Source: Streptomyces marispadix
GTDB lineage: Bacteria; Actinomycetota; Actinomycetes; Streptomycetales; Streptomycetaceae
Length of the DNA stretch: 64,000 bases
Assembly: GCF_022524345.1 (NCBI RefSeq)
Contig: NZ_JAKWJU010000002.1
Location: 3,472,001 to 3,536,000 of the forward strand
Direction: 5' to 3'
Shown: positions 24,860 through 33,861 of the stretch, piece by piece
How the letters are laid out: each line of letters opens with the position of its first letter
Position numbering within the stretch: position 1 is the stretch's first letter
Translations under genes and position numbers: made by a program
Notes under the pieces: generated by a model
Database searches by the model: none
Told to the model about the DNA's origin: nothing
Seen by the model: the letters and a program-made list of their open reading frames with translations, nothing else

Positions 24860-27800
24860 TCACCCTCGCTCACCGCGGGTGGGCCGTATCTGGAGCTGAT
24901 CGTGGTGAGCCAGATCGCTGAAATAGCGGTGACGTGACCAGGTGTTGAAGTCTCCGATGACGATGAGCCGGCGGCGCGCGCGGGTGACCGCGACGTTGAG
25001 CAGATTCGGGTTCTTAGAGGCCCAATCACGGGAACCCACCTGTCCGGTTCCTGTGCCGAGGACCAGGATCACGATGTCTGCTTCTTTGCCCTGCGTGGTG
25101 TGCACCGTCCCATAGCGCTTGTCATCGAGACGGCTCCCCACCACCCTGCGGATCCCGTTGACGACGTCACGGAACGGGCTGACGACGAACACCGACTGGT
25201 TCAGCCGACGGGTCAACTCCTGAGCGTGAGCGCCCCGGCTCTCGCCCGGCACGAGCGGCACACTTTGGCTCTCTTCCATCTCCTCCTGCAGCACTTCGCT
25301 GATGCGGTCACGGATTAGCCTGAGAGAGTCTTCAAGGACGTGACCTTCTTCGGGGTTCCACTTGTCATCGCTCGGCAGCGAGCCCACGTCCCTCCAGACG
25401 CTCCACCGGGCGAGTGGAAACTCCTCCCCTTCTCGCAATACCCCGTAGACCATCATGCCGTCGTAGGCGATCTTGTTGCTGACTTCGAACATCAGTCGAT
25501 CGCAGCGGCGGTGCACACGCAGGGGCGAGCCGAGCCAGACGTTTTCGCCCTCGCCGTCCTTCAGCCAGGTGCCATACGAATTGAGGCGGTCCGCCAGGGT
25601 CTGGACCGAGCCCGCGGCCGGGGTCCACTGTCGATCCACCTCGAAGTGCGAGGCGAGCCGCTTCTGGCCGGTCCACGGGAGAGGAACCACGGGCTCCAGC
25701 TGAAGGGGATCGCCGACGACCACTGCACGGCGCGATCTCCACAGGGCGCCGATCACCTCCTGCGGCGCGGCCTGCCCTGCTTCGTCTACGAACAACCAGC
25801 CCAGGGTCTCGCTGCCCAGCTTGTCGAACATCCGCCCCATCGAGGCGAAGGTCGTGGAGACGACAGGGACGACGAGGAATAGCATCCGCCATGCTGCGAG
25901 GACCGTCTCCGCGGGCAAGCTTCTTGGCGCCTTTCCCTTGACTACGTCCATGGCAGCCAGCAGGTTTTTGCGCATTTTCTCGGGCGCGGCAGTGAGCAGA
26001 GCTCGGTGCAGGTCCAGTGCGGCAAGGAAAAGAGCGGTGCGTGCCTCGGCAATCTCGGGGTCCATCCAAGGAGCGGATAGCTCCCTTGCTTCCATCGCCT
26101 GTCGGTCATCGGGATCGGCTCGCCACTCCGGTCCTGGCACTGCGGCCCCCCACCGCCTGCGAGCTGCGTCCAACTGGCGGCGGTTCTGCTCAAGCTCACG
26201 GTGTCTGTCTTGTACCTGCTGCCCCGCCCCAACCGCCTGTGCAGTCTCCTCTTCCAACCGCTGTTCGCAGGCACTCAAGGCCCACTGGGCGCGCTGAACA
26301 TCCGTCAGCGCCTGGTCCAGCTGTCCTTGGGCGGTGCGAAGCTCTCCGTGCACCGTTTGGTGGGTAGATTCCTGGGCGGCCAGATCGGCATCGGCGTCCT
26401 GGAGCCTGGTCTCGAGCGGGACTCGTTCGCTCTCCCAGCGCTGCCGAGCCTCGCGACTGAAGACCCGTTTGAAGATTCCGGGCTTCCGGGCGTCATGGGC
26501 GTGAAGTGCCGCCTCCGCGGCTCTGACACCCTGCTCCGCTGCTTTCACCCGGGCTTCCGCCGGTTCGAGCTGGCCCCGTATGGCAATGACGACTCTTTGG
26601 CGTCGCGTGTGCTCCTGCTCACTCCGTTCAAGCGCCATGCAGCAGCGACGCCGCTCGCTGCGGAGTTGGTCCACTCGACGGTGCGCATCAGTTTCACGAG
26701 CCAGCATCTGTCCCAGAAGCGCGTCAGGGCCCGCTTCACGCCGTGCCAGGTCTGCGATCTCTTGCCGCTTCGCCGTCAGTTCGCGGACTTTGCGCCGGGC
26801 TTGGTTGAACTGGCGCACGGCCTGGGTCCAAGTCTCCCGCCCAAGTGGCGCCGACTGATCGCTCTCGGCCCCTTCTTCTTCGGCCGCGGTGACGGAATTA
26901 CTCGCGGAGGAACCAGCGTACGCACTCTGCGTCTGCAGCATCTTGTGGAGCCCCACCCGCAGCTCTCCGGTGTTGGTCCGCTGATGGTCGGGCTTTTCCG
27001 CCTTCCCCCACCAGAAGCGTTCGACAAAGCCCGAACGATTGCTTCGCTTACCCAGGCAAGCGGCGATCGCGCCCCACGCCTCACCCTTCAGTAAGAGGCT
27101 CGCGGGGCCGGAGAGATACTCCGCGTGGGGCTTCCATGCCTCGCCTATCGCCTGCGCGCTGGGGACTTCCAATGTCACATTCTCAACCGCGCCGTTGTTC
27201 GAAGAAGCGATCACGATCTCGAAGCCCGAGAGCGCCGGGATGAGGGGGAAAAGGGTGGGCGCGAATGTCTTGCCAGCGGTCTCCTCCGTGCGCCATCTCA
27301 ACGGCTTGCGGGTGAAGGCATCTTCGGGGCTCTTCAACACAGCCAGCCGTTCGGCTCTCTGCACGACCACGGCCGCGATGAGGTCACGCAACATGGTTGT
27401 CTTGCCTGTGCCCGGCGGCCCGTTCACGGCGTAGATACCGCGTCCGCCTTCTGTCCCGAGGGTTTCAATGATGCGGTTCACCGCGAACTGCTGGCTCAGC
27501 ACCAGGGGTTTGTCATCGTCCGCCGGCCATCGGCCCGCAGGCATGCTGGACGGTTGCACGTGCTCCAGCACGGTTTCGGGAAGACGACGCACGTCGAAGC
27601 GGCGCATCGCATCGAGGTCTTCCTCGGCGCGAAGGTAGTTCAGCAACGCGGTACCAGACTGTCCCTTCTCAAGGGCGTTGGCTACGCGGGCGAGGTCGTC
27701 GGCGTAGAAGCTGTTGAGGAAGACATCGCCGACCGGCTCATCAGCTCGCTTTGCCGAGACCTCGTAGCTCCTGACGCGGATCGCGTCTGGCTTCAGTACT

Positions 27801-28759
27801 GCTGCGACGCCCAGTCGCTCAGCCACCCAGCGGGTAATAGCAGCCAGATCGTAGACGTCGAGCACCTTCGTGCCGACTTCCGCGGGAGGTTCCTCCGGCT
27901 CCTCCGACGCATCTGGGCTCTCCGCTGATGCATCCGCTTCGGAGCTGTTCTGCTCCTCTGGGGGATTCCCCTTTCCTGCAGTACGGTCGGTAAGCCTTGC
28001 CATGGCGGACTCTGCCATGTCGCTGCCCACCTGCTCGACGACCTTCGCAGCTATGGGTCCTGCTACGGGGCCGAGGCCGGCAGTTACTGAGGAGGCCGCC
28101 AGGCCGATTCCGCCCTTCGCCACACCGAGGGCCAGCTTGGACATGAGTCCCGCGACTGGACCGAGTGACGGTGCCGGCCCGCCCCTGTCGGCCGGCGGCT
28201 CACGTTCCACGTCGATCTTTCCGTCGCCGAGGTCCAGCAGACGTGCCGTCAGGTCTTCACACTGCTCCTCGAAACCGGTCAGCCACCGGGCGTCGTGCGG
28301 TCCGGGATCCAACGTCTGTGAGACAGCCCATGCGCAGGATGAGAGAGTGACGCTCTCCTTGAGTAGCTGACCTGCCTCGTTCACGGTGAAGCAAAGCAGG
28401 GCGCTGTCGCCGCTGATCCGCCCGTCGAAGTCCTGCTCGGACTCCGGTGAACGGAAGGCTTCAAGGAGAACGTCGCGCACCTTGTCGATCGAGAAGATCC
28501 CGGCGTACACCGTGTGCTGCCACGCGCGCTTCTCGTTAAACCGCATCCTGCTGATCGCGGAGCCCGGTTCCCAGGGAAGTGGCTGGTTCGCCCACACAGG
28601 GAACATCTTGTTTCTCGGGTTAACGCGTGGCACATCTGGCGGACTGAAGTACTCCACCGCGCGCCAGAAACGCAGGATCTGCGCTTGCCGCTTCCGTTCC
28701 ACCTTCGACCGGTTGACGGCCCCCACCCAGCCCCCCTGAGTTCGTCGAACTGCGGGCAC
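24860..28759 (-). CDS. giant SF1B (Upf1/Dna2-like) helicase with coiled-coil insert
   Basis: 1299 residues from the first GTG; a GTG 33 nt downstream has a better GGGGGG box. Helicase motifs: Walker A NGPPGTGKTTMLRD near 447, motif II FVDEAGQAAPQE near 990, motif III VVGDPLQLEPVVP, motif V HTTQGKEADIVILVLG, motif VI NVAVTRARRRLIVIGD near 1255. Between Walker A and motif II sits a coiled coil of about 250 residues (near 640-890), as in proteins that clamp nucleic acid. A Gly/Ala-rich hydrophobic stretch lies near 205-250. No nuclease domain seen. It precedes the motif trio by 124 nt in the same direction and probably belongs with it. Confidence 0.88.
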   Translation of the reverse strand: MPAVRRTQGGWVGAVNRSKVERKRQAQILRFWRAVEYFSPPDVPRVNPRNKMFPVWANQPLPWEPGSAISRMRFNEKRAWQHTVYAGIFSIDKVRDVLLEAFRSPESEQDFDGRISGDSALLCFTVNEAGQLLKESVTLSSCAWAVSQTLDPGPHDARWLTGFEEQCEDLTARLLDLGDGKIDVEREPPADRGGPAPSLGPVAGLMSKLALGVAKGGIGLAASSVTAGLGPVAGPIAAKVVEQVGSDMAESAMARLTDRTAGKGNPPEEQNSSEADASAESPDASEEPEEPPAEVGTKVLDVYDLAAITRWVAERLGVAAVLKPDAIRVRSYEVSAKRADEPVGDVFLNSFYADDLARVANALEKGQSGTALLNYLRAEEDLDAMRRFDVRRLPETVLEHVQPSSMPAGRWPADDDKPLVLSQQFAVNRIIETLGTEGGRGIYAVNGPPGTGKTTMLRDLIAAVVVQRAERLAVLKSPEDAFTRKPLRWRTEETAGKTFAPTLFPLIPALSGFEIVIASSNNGAVENVTLEVPSAQAIGEAWKPHAEYLSGPASLLLKGEAWGAIAACLGKRSNRSGFVERFWWGKAEKPDHQRTNTGELRVGLHKMLQTQSAYAGSSASNSVTAAEEEGAESDQSAPLGRETWTQAVRQFNQARRKVRELTAKRQEIADLARREAGPDALLGQMLARETDAHRRVDQLRSERRRCCMALERSEQEHTRRQRVVIAIRGQLEPAEARVKAAEQGVRAAEAALHAHDARKPGIFKRVFSREARQRWESERVPLETRLQDADADLAAQESTHQTVHGELRTAQGQLDQALTDVQRAQWALSACEQRLEEETAQAVGAGQQVQDRHRELEQNRRQLDAARRRWGAAVPGPEWRADPDDRQAMEARELSAPWMDPEIAEARTALFLAALDLHRALLTAAPEKMRKNLLAAMDVVKGKAPRSLPAETVLAAWRMLFLVVPVVSTTFASMGRMFDKLGSETLGWLFVDEAGQAAPQEVIGALWRSRRAVVVGDPLQLEPVVPLPWTGQKRLASHFEVDRQWTPAAGSVQTLADRLNSYGTWLKDGEGENVWLGSPLRVHRRCDRLMFEVSNKIAYDGMMVYGVLREGEEFPLARWSVWRDVGSLPSDDKWNPEEGHVLEDSLRLIRDRISEVLQEEMEESQSVPLVPGESRGAHAQELTRRLNQSVFVVSPFRDVVNGIRRVVGSRLDDKRYGTVHTTQGKEADIVILVLGTGTGQVGSRDWASKNPNLLNVAVTRARRRLIVIGDFNTWSRHRYFSDLAHHDQLQIRPTRGERG

Positions 28760-28806
28760 GCTAACAGAAGTTGAGGCGTCGGCTGGGTGCGTCGCAGCGG
28801 ACCGAA

Positions 28807-28905
28807 TCAGCGCTTCTTAGCAGCTCGGTAGATCAAGTAAGAGGCGGCCAAGATGAAGTCCACCGTCACCCAGAACGCCACGACGGCGCCGGCGAGCAGC
28901 GAACA
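28807..28905 (-). pseudogene. fragment of the 124-aa membrane protein gene
   Basis: The last 32 codons (AGAVVAFWVTVDFILAASYL...) match the C-terminus of the intact gene at 29619-29993 (AGVIVAFWVAVDFILGISYL...), with stop codon conserved. DNA similarity covers about 80 bp. No start region remains. A truncated duplicate on the far side of the DM13 gene. Confidence 0.7.
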
Positions 28906-29014
28906 GCTGGAGGTTCGCGGATCGTAAGGACCCCGCGTCCCTTTCGACCGGGACAGACGGGCCTTGCGTGGTGTGGAATCCCGGCTACATAGCAGAGCAC
29001 GCGGGGAGGCTACG

Positions 29015-29602
29015 GTGCGAAGGATGTCGGGGTGGGTACGGAAACCGCCTCTTATAGGGGTGTTGGCGGTCGGCCTGACGGCTGTCGCCGTGGGGCTGTA
29101 TCTGTTCCAGCCGTGGAAGCTGTGGACGGACGAGAAGGTCGATGAGGCGCCTCCCGGCGCTGCCGCACCTGAGACGTCGGACGGACGGCCGGAGTCCGGG
29201 ACGCCGGGCGACTCCGCCGGATCGGGCAAAGCCGAGAAGCCGGCCCGGCCGACGACGCTGACCTCGGGCGAGTTCATCACCCACGAGCACGAGACCACCG
29301 GACGTGCGAAGGTCGTCGAGCTAGAGGACGGGTCCCGGATCCTCCGCCTGCAGAACCTGAACACCAGCAACGGTCCCGACCTGAAGGTCTGGATCACCGA
29401 CGCGAAGGTGAAGCCAGGTACGGCTGGCTGGCACGTCTTCGACGACGGCGCCCACCTCAGCCTGGGGGGACTCAAAGGCAACAAGGGGAGCCAGAACTAC
29501 ACACTGCCCACCGAGGCGGACCTCGACGAATACACCAGCGTGACCATCTGGTGCGACCGCTTCAATGTCTCCTTCGGAGCAGCCGAACTGTCCCGCGTCT
29601 GA
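29015..29602 (+). CDS. DM13-domain membrane-anchored protein
   Basis: 195 residues. A transmembrane helix (LIGVLAVGLTAVAVGLYLF) lies near the N-terminus. A Pro/Ala-rich linker follows, then a DM13 domain (SGEFITHEHETTGRAKVVEL, LRLQNLNTSNGPDLKVWITD, TSVTIWCDRFNVSFGAAEL) on the outer face. DM13 domains are linked to electron transfer or surface redox in other organisms; here the role is unknown. GTG start after GGGGAGG. It is flanked by two copies of a 3' gene end on the opposite strand. Confidence 0.85.
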   Translation: MRRMSGWVRKPPLIGVLAVGLTAVAVGLYLFQPWKLWTDEKVDEAPPGAAAPETSDGRPESGTPGDSAGSGKAEKPARPTTLTSGEFITHEHETTGRAKVVELEDGSRILRLQNLNTSNGPDLKVWITDAKVKPGTAGWHVFDDGAHLSLGGLKGNKGSQNYTLPTEADLDEYTSVTIWCDRFNVSFGAAELSRV

Positions 29603-29618
29603 TCGCACCGGAAGGGCG

Positions 29619-29993
29619 TCAGTCCTTCTTCACGGCTCGGTAGATCAAGTACGAGATGCCCAAAATAAAGTCCACCGCCACCCAGAACGCCACGATGACA
29701 CCGGCCCCGATCGTGGCTCCCAGCCCGGTAGCCGCTTCGCAATCCTCCTGTGTGAGCCCGGTACAGTCAGGCGCTCCCGCGGTCGAGACGAGCCCGACGA
29801 TCAGCCAAATCAAGAAGATGAGCTGGACGACCAGGAACGTCCAGAGAAAGACGCGGCGCTTCTTGCGCTTCGGCGGCTCGGTCGGCGCTGCTGTTGCAGC
29901 ACTGTCAGCCCGTACCCCATGGCCCCATTTGGGCTGATGAGCTGAGGACACTCCCGCGGGGTGGGCGGCATGACGTCCGTGGTGACTAGCCAT
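29619..29993 (-). CDS. small membrane protein with two transmembrane helices (124 aa)
   Basis: Hydrophilic His/Pro-rich N-terminus, basic KRKKRR at the first membrane boundary, then helices FLWTFLVVQLIFLIWLIVGL and VIVAFWVAVDFILGISYLIY. Between them is a loop with two Cys (DCTGLTQEDC). The C-terminus is short and basic. The ATG after GGAG is preferred over one 15 nt upstream. This is a common family of Streptomyces hypothetical proteins. A truncated duplicate of its 3' end lies at 28807-28905. Confidence 0.75.
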   Translation of the reverse strand: MASHHGRHAAHPAGVSSAHQPKWGHGVRADSAATAAPTEPPKRKKRRVFLWTFLVVQLIFLIWLIVGLVSTAGAPDCTGLTQEDCEAATGLGATIGAGVIVAFWVAVDFILGISYLIYRAVKKD

Positions 29994-30115
29994 TTTGCGC
30001 TCCGGCATCCGTTGGATCCCGAGTAGTTCAATTGTAACAAAAGGGGATAATAGGGCCGAGCCGCGGACGTGGGCGTGCGTTGCTCATCCCTTGCGTTACT
30101 GCTCCCGCTCCTGCG

Positions 30116-30877
30116 TTAGTCGGCAGTGTTGATCGGCACCTCGTACACGATCTCGCACAGCGAAGCCGGCACCACGATGTCCGCGGTTTCGACCGGGCGC
30201 CCCTCGTCGCTGTAGTACGTGCGCTGGATCTGCGTCACCAGCGCGCTGCGCGCCAGGCCAAGGAGAGCGATCTCCTCGGCCGTGGCATGCCGCGGTTCGG
30301 GCTGCTCAACGGCGTGGCTGACGGTGACGCCGATCTCCGCCATGCGCTCGACGACGCCGCGGCCGGTGAAGGGGCCGCCCTCGGGGAGCACGACGAGCGT
30401 CCCGCCGGTGAGGTCGTACGGCTCCCAACTCGTGGAGAGCTGTGCCGGTTTGCCGTTGGCCATGAACTCGTACCGCGTGCGGACGCCGAGGTCTCCCTCG
30501 TTGATGCCGAGCCGCGCCGCGATGTCCGCGGGAACGGGAACCTTCGCCTCGGTATGGCTCTCCCAGGTGCCCTGCCTGCCGAGCGCTGACATGTCCGCGC
30601 GGAACGGTGAACCTCCGCGACGCTCACGGCTCAAGGATCGCACCATCCGCAGACGCGAACGCGGCTCAGCAACGTACGTGCCCGAACCCGTGCGTCCTTC
30701 GAGCAGGCCCTGCGCGATCAACAGATCGTTCGCGCGCCGTACGACGTTGTGCCCTACTCCGTACTCCTCGCCGAGCCGTGCGCGCGAAGGCAGCTTCTCG
30801 CCAACTGCCCACTCACCACTGGCGATGCGCTCCCGGAGCAGGTCGGCGATGCGGATGTACGGCGGCTGCTCTGGCAT
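30116..30877 (-). CDS. GntR/UTRA transcriptional regulator
   Basis: 253 residues. N-terminal GntR winged helix (KLPSRARLGEEYGVGHNVVRRANDLL, GRTGSGTYV), then a UTRA domain (RTRYEFMANGKPAQLSTSWEPYDL). It is divergent from a five-gene cassette that contains a second GntR/UTRA gene. A palindrome TAGCC-N6-GGCTA lies between the divergent starts and is a likely operator. The effector is unknown. Confidence 0.88.
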   Translation of the reverse strand: MPEQPPYIRIADLLRERIASGEWAVGEKLPSRARLGEEYGVGHNVVRRANDLLIAQGLLEGRTGSGTYVAEPRSRLRMVRSLSRERRGGSPFRADMSALGRQGTWESHTEAKVPVPADIAARLGINEGDLGVRTRYEFMANGKPAQLSTSWEPYDLTGGTLVVLPEGGPFTGRGVVERMAEIGVTVSHAVEQPEPRHATAEEIALLGLARSALVTQIQRTYYSDEGRPVETADIVVPASLCEIVYEVPINTAD

Positions 30878-30887
30878 ATGGAAAATC

Positions 30888-30903
30888 TAGCCCACTCTGG
30901 CTA
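30888..30903. promoter_or_regulatory. palindrome TAGCC-N6-GGCTA between divergent genes
   Basis: Located 10 bp upstream of the leftward GntR gene and 55 bp upstream of the rightward cassette, in a locally AT-richer stretch. It is well placed to be the operator of the adjacent GntR protein. Confidence 0.45.
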
Positions 30904-30957
30904 AGCTGATTAAGCACCTTTACTCCACGTGACCGAGGCGCGACGGAGGACTTCCGC

Positions 30958-31245
30958 ATGCCCACACCTGCGTCCCGCGCAGACGAGGTAGCGGAACGCC
31001 TCACCGCCGCGGGGCTCACGCCAGAGGTGAAGGACCAAGAGAACCACTTCCTTGTGGAAGCCAAGACACCTGGCCGGGCCTCTCCAGAATCCTGGAAAGC
31101 CCTGTTAGGGGCGCTGGAAGCCGCCGATCACTTCGGTCAGGACGTCAGCGCTGGCGGCATGACCGTATGGGCCGCCATCCGAAAAGGGGACCCCCGCGAC
31201 AGCGCCGGCTGCCCGGGGGCATGGCCGTCAGCTTTAGGGAGCTGA
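30958..31245 (+). CDS. hypothetical protein, first gene of GntR cassette (95 aa)
   Basis: Small soluble protein (RADEVAERLTAAGLTPEVKD, ESWKALLGALEAADHFGQD), resembling short proteins that accompany GntR regulators in Streptomyces. GGAGGA lies 8-9 nt upstream of the ATG. The next gene starts inside its 3' end. The role is unknown. Confidence 0.7.
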   Translation: MPTPASRADEVAERLTAAGLTPEVKDQENHFLVEAKTPGRASPESWKALLGALEAADHFGQDVSAGGMTVWAAIRKGDPRDSAGCPGAWPSALGS

Positions 31246-31418
31246 GCGACGTGATCAACCGTAGCCACTACACCGACGAGCAGCCATGGTGCGTGCTTCA
31301 CGCTCACAACCAGCCGCTCCCAGGACCGCAGCATCGGGCGACTGACGCAAGTCCTTCTCTGCCCCGGGACGGATGCCCACCACGCGCTCTTCCGCGCCTC
31401 GTTGAGGTGCGCTCATGA
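31221..31418 (+). CDS. hypothetical protein, second gene of GntR cassette (65 aa)
   Basis: Short protein (FRELSDVINRSHYTDEQPWCVLHAHNQ) supported mainly by its tight coupling: it overlaps the previous gene by 25 nt and the next by ATGA. No recognised family. It could be a short regulatory partner, but nothing in the sequence shows this. Confidence 0.5.
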   Translation: MAVSFRELSDVINRSHYTDEQPWCVLHAHNQPLPGPQHRATDASPSLPRDGCPPRALPRLVEVRS

Positions 31419-31804
31419 GCCATGTGCAGCAACAACGTGCCCCGGACTGGCGCACTCCCTACGTCTCGGTGGCTTGCCGTATGGGAGCGCACGGCCAATG
31501 CACGGAAGCCGAACCCAGGGCGGAACAGCAGTCCTGGCCCGTCATCTACGAGATCTGTTGCTGCACGTGGTGCCACCCCCGGCAGGAAGGGGCGTCGATG
31601 CATCCGAACAGCGCTTCCGTATCGGTCACTTCGGCCACGGTTCTCCGCGGAGACGTCATTCAGGTCGGCGGTCAGCCGCTCATCGTCTCCGACATCGTGG
31701 CGCTTCCCCACAAGGCGAAGCGTCTCCGGTTCGAGACGGGGGAGACCCTGACATTGCACGTCCGGACGCGCCTGGCGGCCTTCCGGCGGAAGGCGCGGTG
31801 GTGA
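31415..31804 (+). CDS. Cys-rich hypothetical protein, third gene of GntR cassette (129 aa)
   Basis: The N-terminal half has CRMGAHGQC and ICCCTWCHP, spaced as in a zinc-binding module. The C-terminal half is an all-beta-like segment (VLRGDVIQVGGQPLIVSDIVALP, KRLRFETGETLTL). That second part resembles the small beta domain of cassettes in which a GntR gene follows. The start overlaps the upstream stop (ATGA), and the stop overlaps the next start (GTGA). Confidence 0.7.
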   Translation: MSHVQQQRAPDWRTPYVSVACRMGAHGQCTEAEPRAEQQSWPVIYEICCCTWCHPRQEGASMHPNSASVSVTSATVLRGDVIQVGGQPLIVSDIVALPHKAKRLRFETGETLTLHVRTRLAAFRRKARW

Positions 31805-32544
31805 CAGTGGCGCGATACCAACGAGTCGCGGACTCGATCCGCGAGCGGATCGCCGACGGGACCCTTAGCGCCGGCGATCGTCTACCTACAGAGCCACTGC
31901 TCGTCGACGAGTACGCGGTGAGCCGGCTGACTGTGCGGCACGCTCTCGACGTTCTCCAGGCAGAGGGGTTGATCGAGAGGTTTCACGGTCGCGGCACGTT
32001 CGTCCGGCGGCGGCCTCAGCGAGTCTCGTACGTCAGCGCATGCAGCGGCGGATTCCGTCAGTCGGAGGCGGACCACGTCGACACCGAGACGTACGTGAGG
32101 CACGGCTCGGTGCTCGCGGAGGCGCCGCTGACTGCCCTGATGCAAGTCGAGCCCGGTACGGAACTGGCGGAGTACCTGTACTTCAGCCGGCGGGACAAGG
32201 ACCCGTACAGCCTGGCGCGCATCTACGTCCCCCTCGACCTGGCGAAACTCCTCGATACTCCTACGGCGAAGCTGCCATGGGGAGCCGAGATCCCCTTGGG
32301 CCTGGAGGCCGCCGGCATCCGCCTGGCTCACGTCACTGAACGGGTCACGACACGACCGCCAACGCAGGACGAGGCGGGCCGCCTGAACCTCCCACCTGGA
32401 GCAGTGGTGTTGGAGGTCGAGCGCACCTCGGTCGACGACCAGGGCAGGGTGGTTGAGGGCGCGCAACTCGTAGCGCCACAGGACCGTATTGAAGTCGTCT
32501 TCTCCAAGGCCCTGGCGAAGTCGGCAGGCGGTGATCTGTCGTGA
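31801..32544 (+). CDS. GntR/UTRA transcriptional regulator, fourth gene of cassette
   Basis: 247 residues. GntR winged helix (LPTEPLLVDEYAVSRLTVRHALDVLQAEGLIERFHGRGTF) and UTRA domain (AEYLYFSRRDKDPYSLARIYVPLDLA, VVLEVERTSVDDQGRVVEG). The GTG start is translationally coupled to the Cys-rich gene and its stop overlaps the next gene. Two GntR regulators bracketing small proteins is a recurring Streptomyces arrangement; the controlled genes are not evident. Confidence 0.88.
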   Translation: MTVARYQRVADSIRERIADGTLSAGDRLPTEPLLVDEYAVSRLTVRHALDVLQAEGLIERFHGRGTFVRRRPQRVSYVSACSGGFRQSEADHVDTETYVRHGSVLAEAPLTALMQVEPGTELAEYLYFSRRDKDPYSLARIYVPLDLAKLLDTPTAKLPWGAEIPLGLEAAGIRLAHVTERVTTRPPTQDEAGRLNLPPGAVVLEVERTSVDDQGRVVEGAQLVAPQDRIEVVFSKALAKSAGGDLS

Positions 32545-32747
32545 TGCTCGGGAAGCCGTGCTGCCTCTGCGAGGCGAAGCAGGGGGAGAAGATGCTCGTC
32601 CAGATTATCGAGAGCGGCTCGGGCCCTGGTTGGAGCCTCTACGCCTGTCCGAAACCGTGCGCGCAGGAGTACGCCGGCCGCTCGTACGCGCCCGAGTGGC
32701 TGGCGAAGGAGTTGACCGAGCTGGGGCTGTGGCCTCCGGAGAGCTGA
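32541..32747 (+). CDS. Cys-rich small protein, last gene of cassette (68 aa)
   Basis: CCLCEAKQGEKM near the N-terminus and YACPKPCAQEY in the middle give a four-Cys zinc-ribbon-like pattern. GTG start overlaps the GntR stop. The gene is followed by a strong terminator. The function is not known. Confidence 0.7.
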   Translation: MMLGKPCCLCEAKQGEKMLVQIIESGSGPGWSLYACPKPCAQEYAGRSYAPEWLAKELTELGLWPPES

Positions 32748-32760
32748 CCGACCGCGACCG

Positions 32761-32795
32761 ACGGGGCCCTCACGCTGAACGCGTGAGGGCCCCGT
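32761..32795. terminator. bidirectional terminator
   Basis: ACGGGGCCCTCACGC pairs with GCGTGAGGGCCCCGT, a perfect 15-bp stem with loop TGAAC. It lies between the convergent 68-aa gene and the FkbM methyltransferase gene. Confidence 0.85.
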
Positions 32796-32800
32796 CCGTG

Positions 32801-33847
32801 TCAGGCAAGCAGTTCGGCATCGATGCGGGAGAAGACGAGGTCCATCTCCTCCGTGACGGGCTCCAGCCAACGTCGAGGCGGTCGAGGGCGACGGATGGCT
32901 GCCGGGTAGCTGCCTGGGTCGTAGTCGTTGTCCAGCTGGTACGTGTGGAAGCCACGATCCTGGAAGGTCGCGAGCAGCTCGTCGACCGAGTCCCCCAGTG
33001 CGCGCATGCGCTCTGGGGTCACCTCGACTACCACTTCGACGTCCGCCCGCAGCTGGCTCAGCACGGGCTTCAGTCCCCGTACTGCTGCCCCTTCCGCACC
33101 TTCAACATCGATCTTGATCACACGCGCCCGCCCGAGCTCCGTCTCGCTGAGCAGCTGAGTCAACGGATGTGCGTCGACCTCGAACTCGGACTCCGTCGGC
33201 CCTGTGTAAGGGACGGTGCTGGTCGCTCCGGCGTTCCGGGAGCTTGCTTGAACGAACCTCAGCGTCTCGTCCCTATCGGAGGCCGCGGCCTGGATCGCTC
33301 GAAGGTTTCCGCAGCCGTTCATGTAGGCGTGCTGCACAAGCCTACGATGGAACGCTGGCGAAGCCTCAACGGCCACGACCGTCCCGTTAGGGCCCACCAG
33401 GGATGAGCCGAGCACGCTGAAGTACCCGATGTTGGCGCCCACGTCGACGAAGACGTCCCCAGGTTTCAGCCTCGCCTGGAGCCAGTGAGTCAGGTGCGGC
33501 TCCCAGACACCGAACATGTACAGATGGCGCTGGATCAGGTCCTCGCTGTCGACGAGCAACCTCGCGCCGAAGCGTGTCCGTGCTTCGCGACGTACGGAGT
33601 GCTCCCGGAGGTGAGGAGTGAGGTACACCCGCGCAAGCATGTTCTTGCCCAGCGTCCCGGGCGAGTAGCGGACGTAGTTCCGCCCGAGTCCCCACAAGAA
33701 CCGACGCCCGTCGACACCCATCCCGCTACCCACCTCTTCGCCGGCCGTCTTGCCGGTCACCGGGGCTGAGCTGCACTTACCGGCCCACTGGAACAACGCT
33801 TCACGCGCCTCATAAAGTCCTCTGGACATCTGGACAACAAGTTCCAT
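32801..33847 (-). CDS. FkbM-family methyltransferase
   Basis: 348 residues. The SAM-binding motif FVDVGANIGYFSVLGSSL near 145, AVEASPAFHRRL, and VIKIDVEGAEGAAVRGL near 260 are diagnostic of the FkbM family of O-methyltransferases. About 110 residues precede the domain. Internal start codons (for instance MGVDGRRF) are possible. Divergent from the next gene with only 14 bp between starts. Substrate not predictable. Confidence 0.88.
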   Translation of the reverse strand: MELVVQMSRGLYEAREALFQWAGKCSSAPVTGKTAGEEVGSGMGVDGRRFLWGLGRNYVRYSPGTLGKNMLARVYLTPHLREHSVRREARTRFGARLLVDSEDLIQRHLYMFGVWEPHLTHWLQARLKPGDVFVDVGANIGYFSVLGSSLVGPNGTVVAVEASPAFHRRLVQHAYMNGCGNLRAIQAAASDRDETLRFVQASSRNAGATSTVPYTGPTESEFEVDAHPLTQLLSETELGRARVIKIDVEGAEGAAVRGLKPVLSQLRADVEVVVEVTPERMRALGDSVDELLATFQDRGFHTYQLDNDYDPGSYPAAIRRPRPPRRWLEPVTEEMDLVFSRIDAELLA

Positions 33848-33861
33848 GCCAGGGGGATGAC

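Noticed and set aside
30080..30589. 169-codon rightward frame opposite a GntR gene
   Set aside because: Antisense of the UTRA domain; shadow composition.
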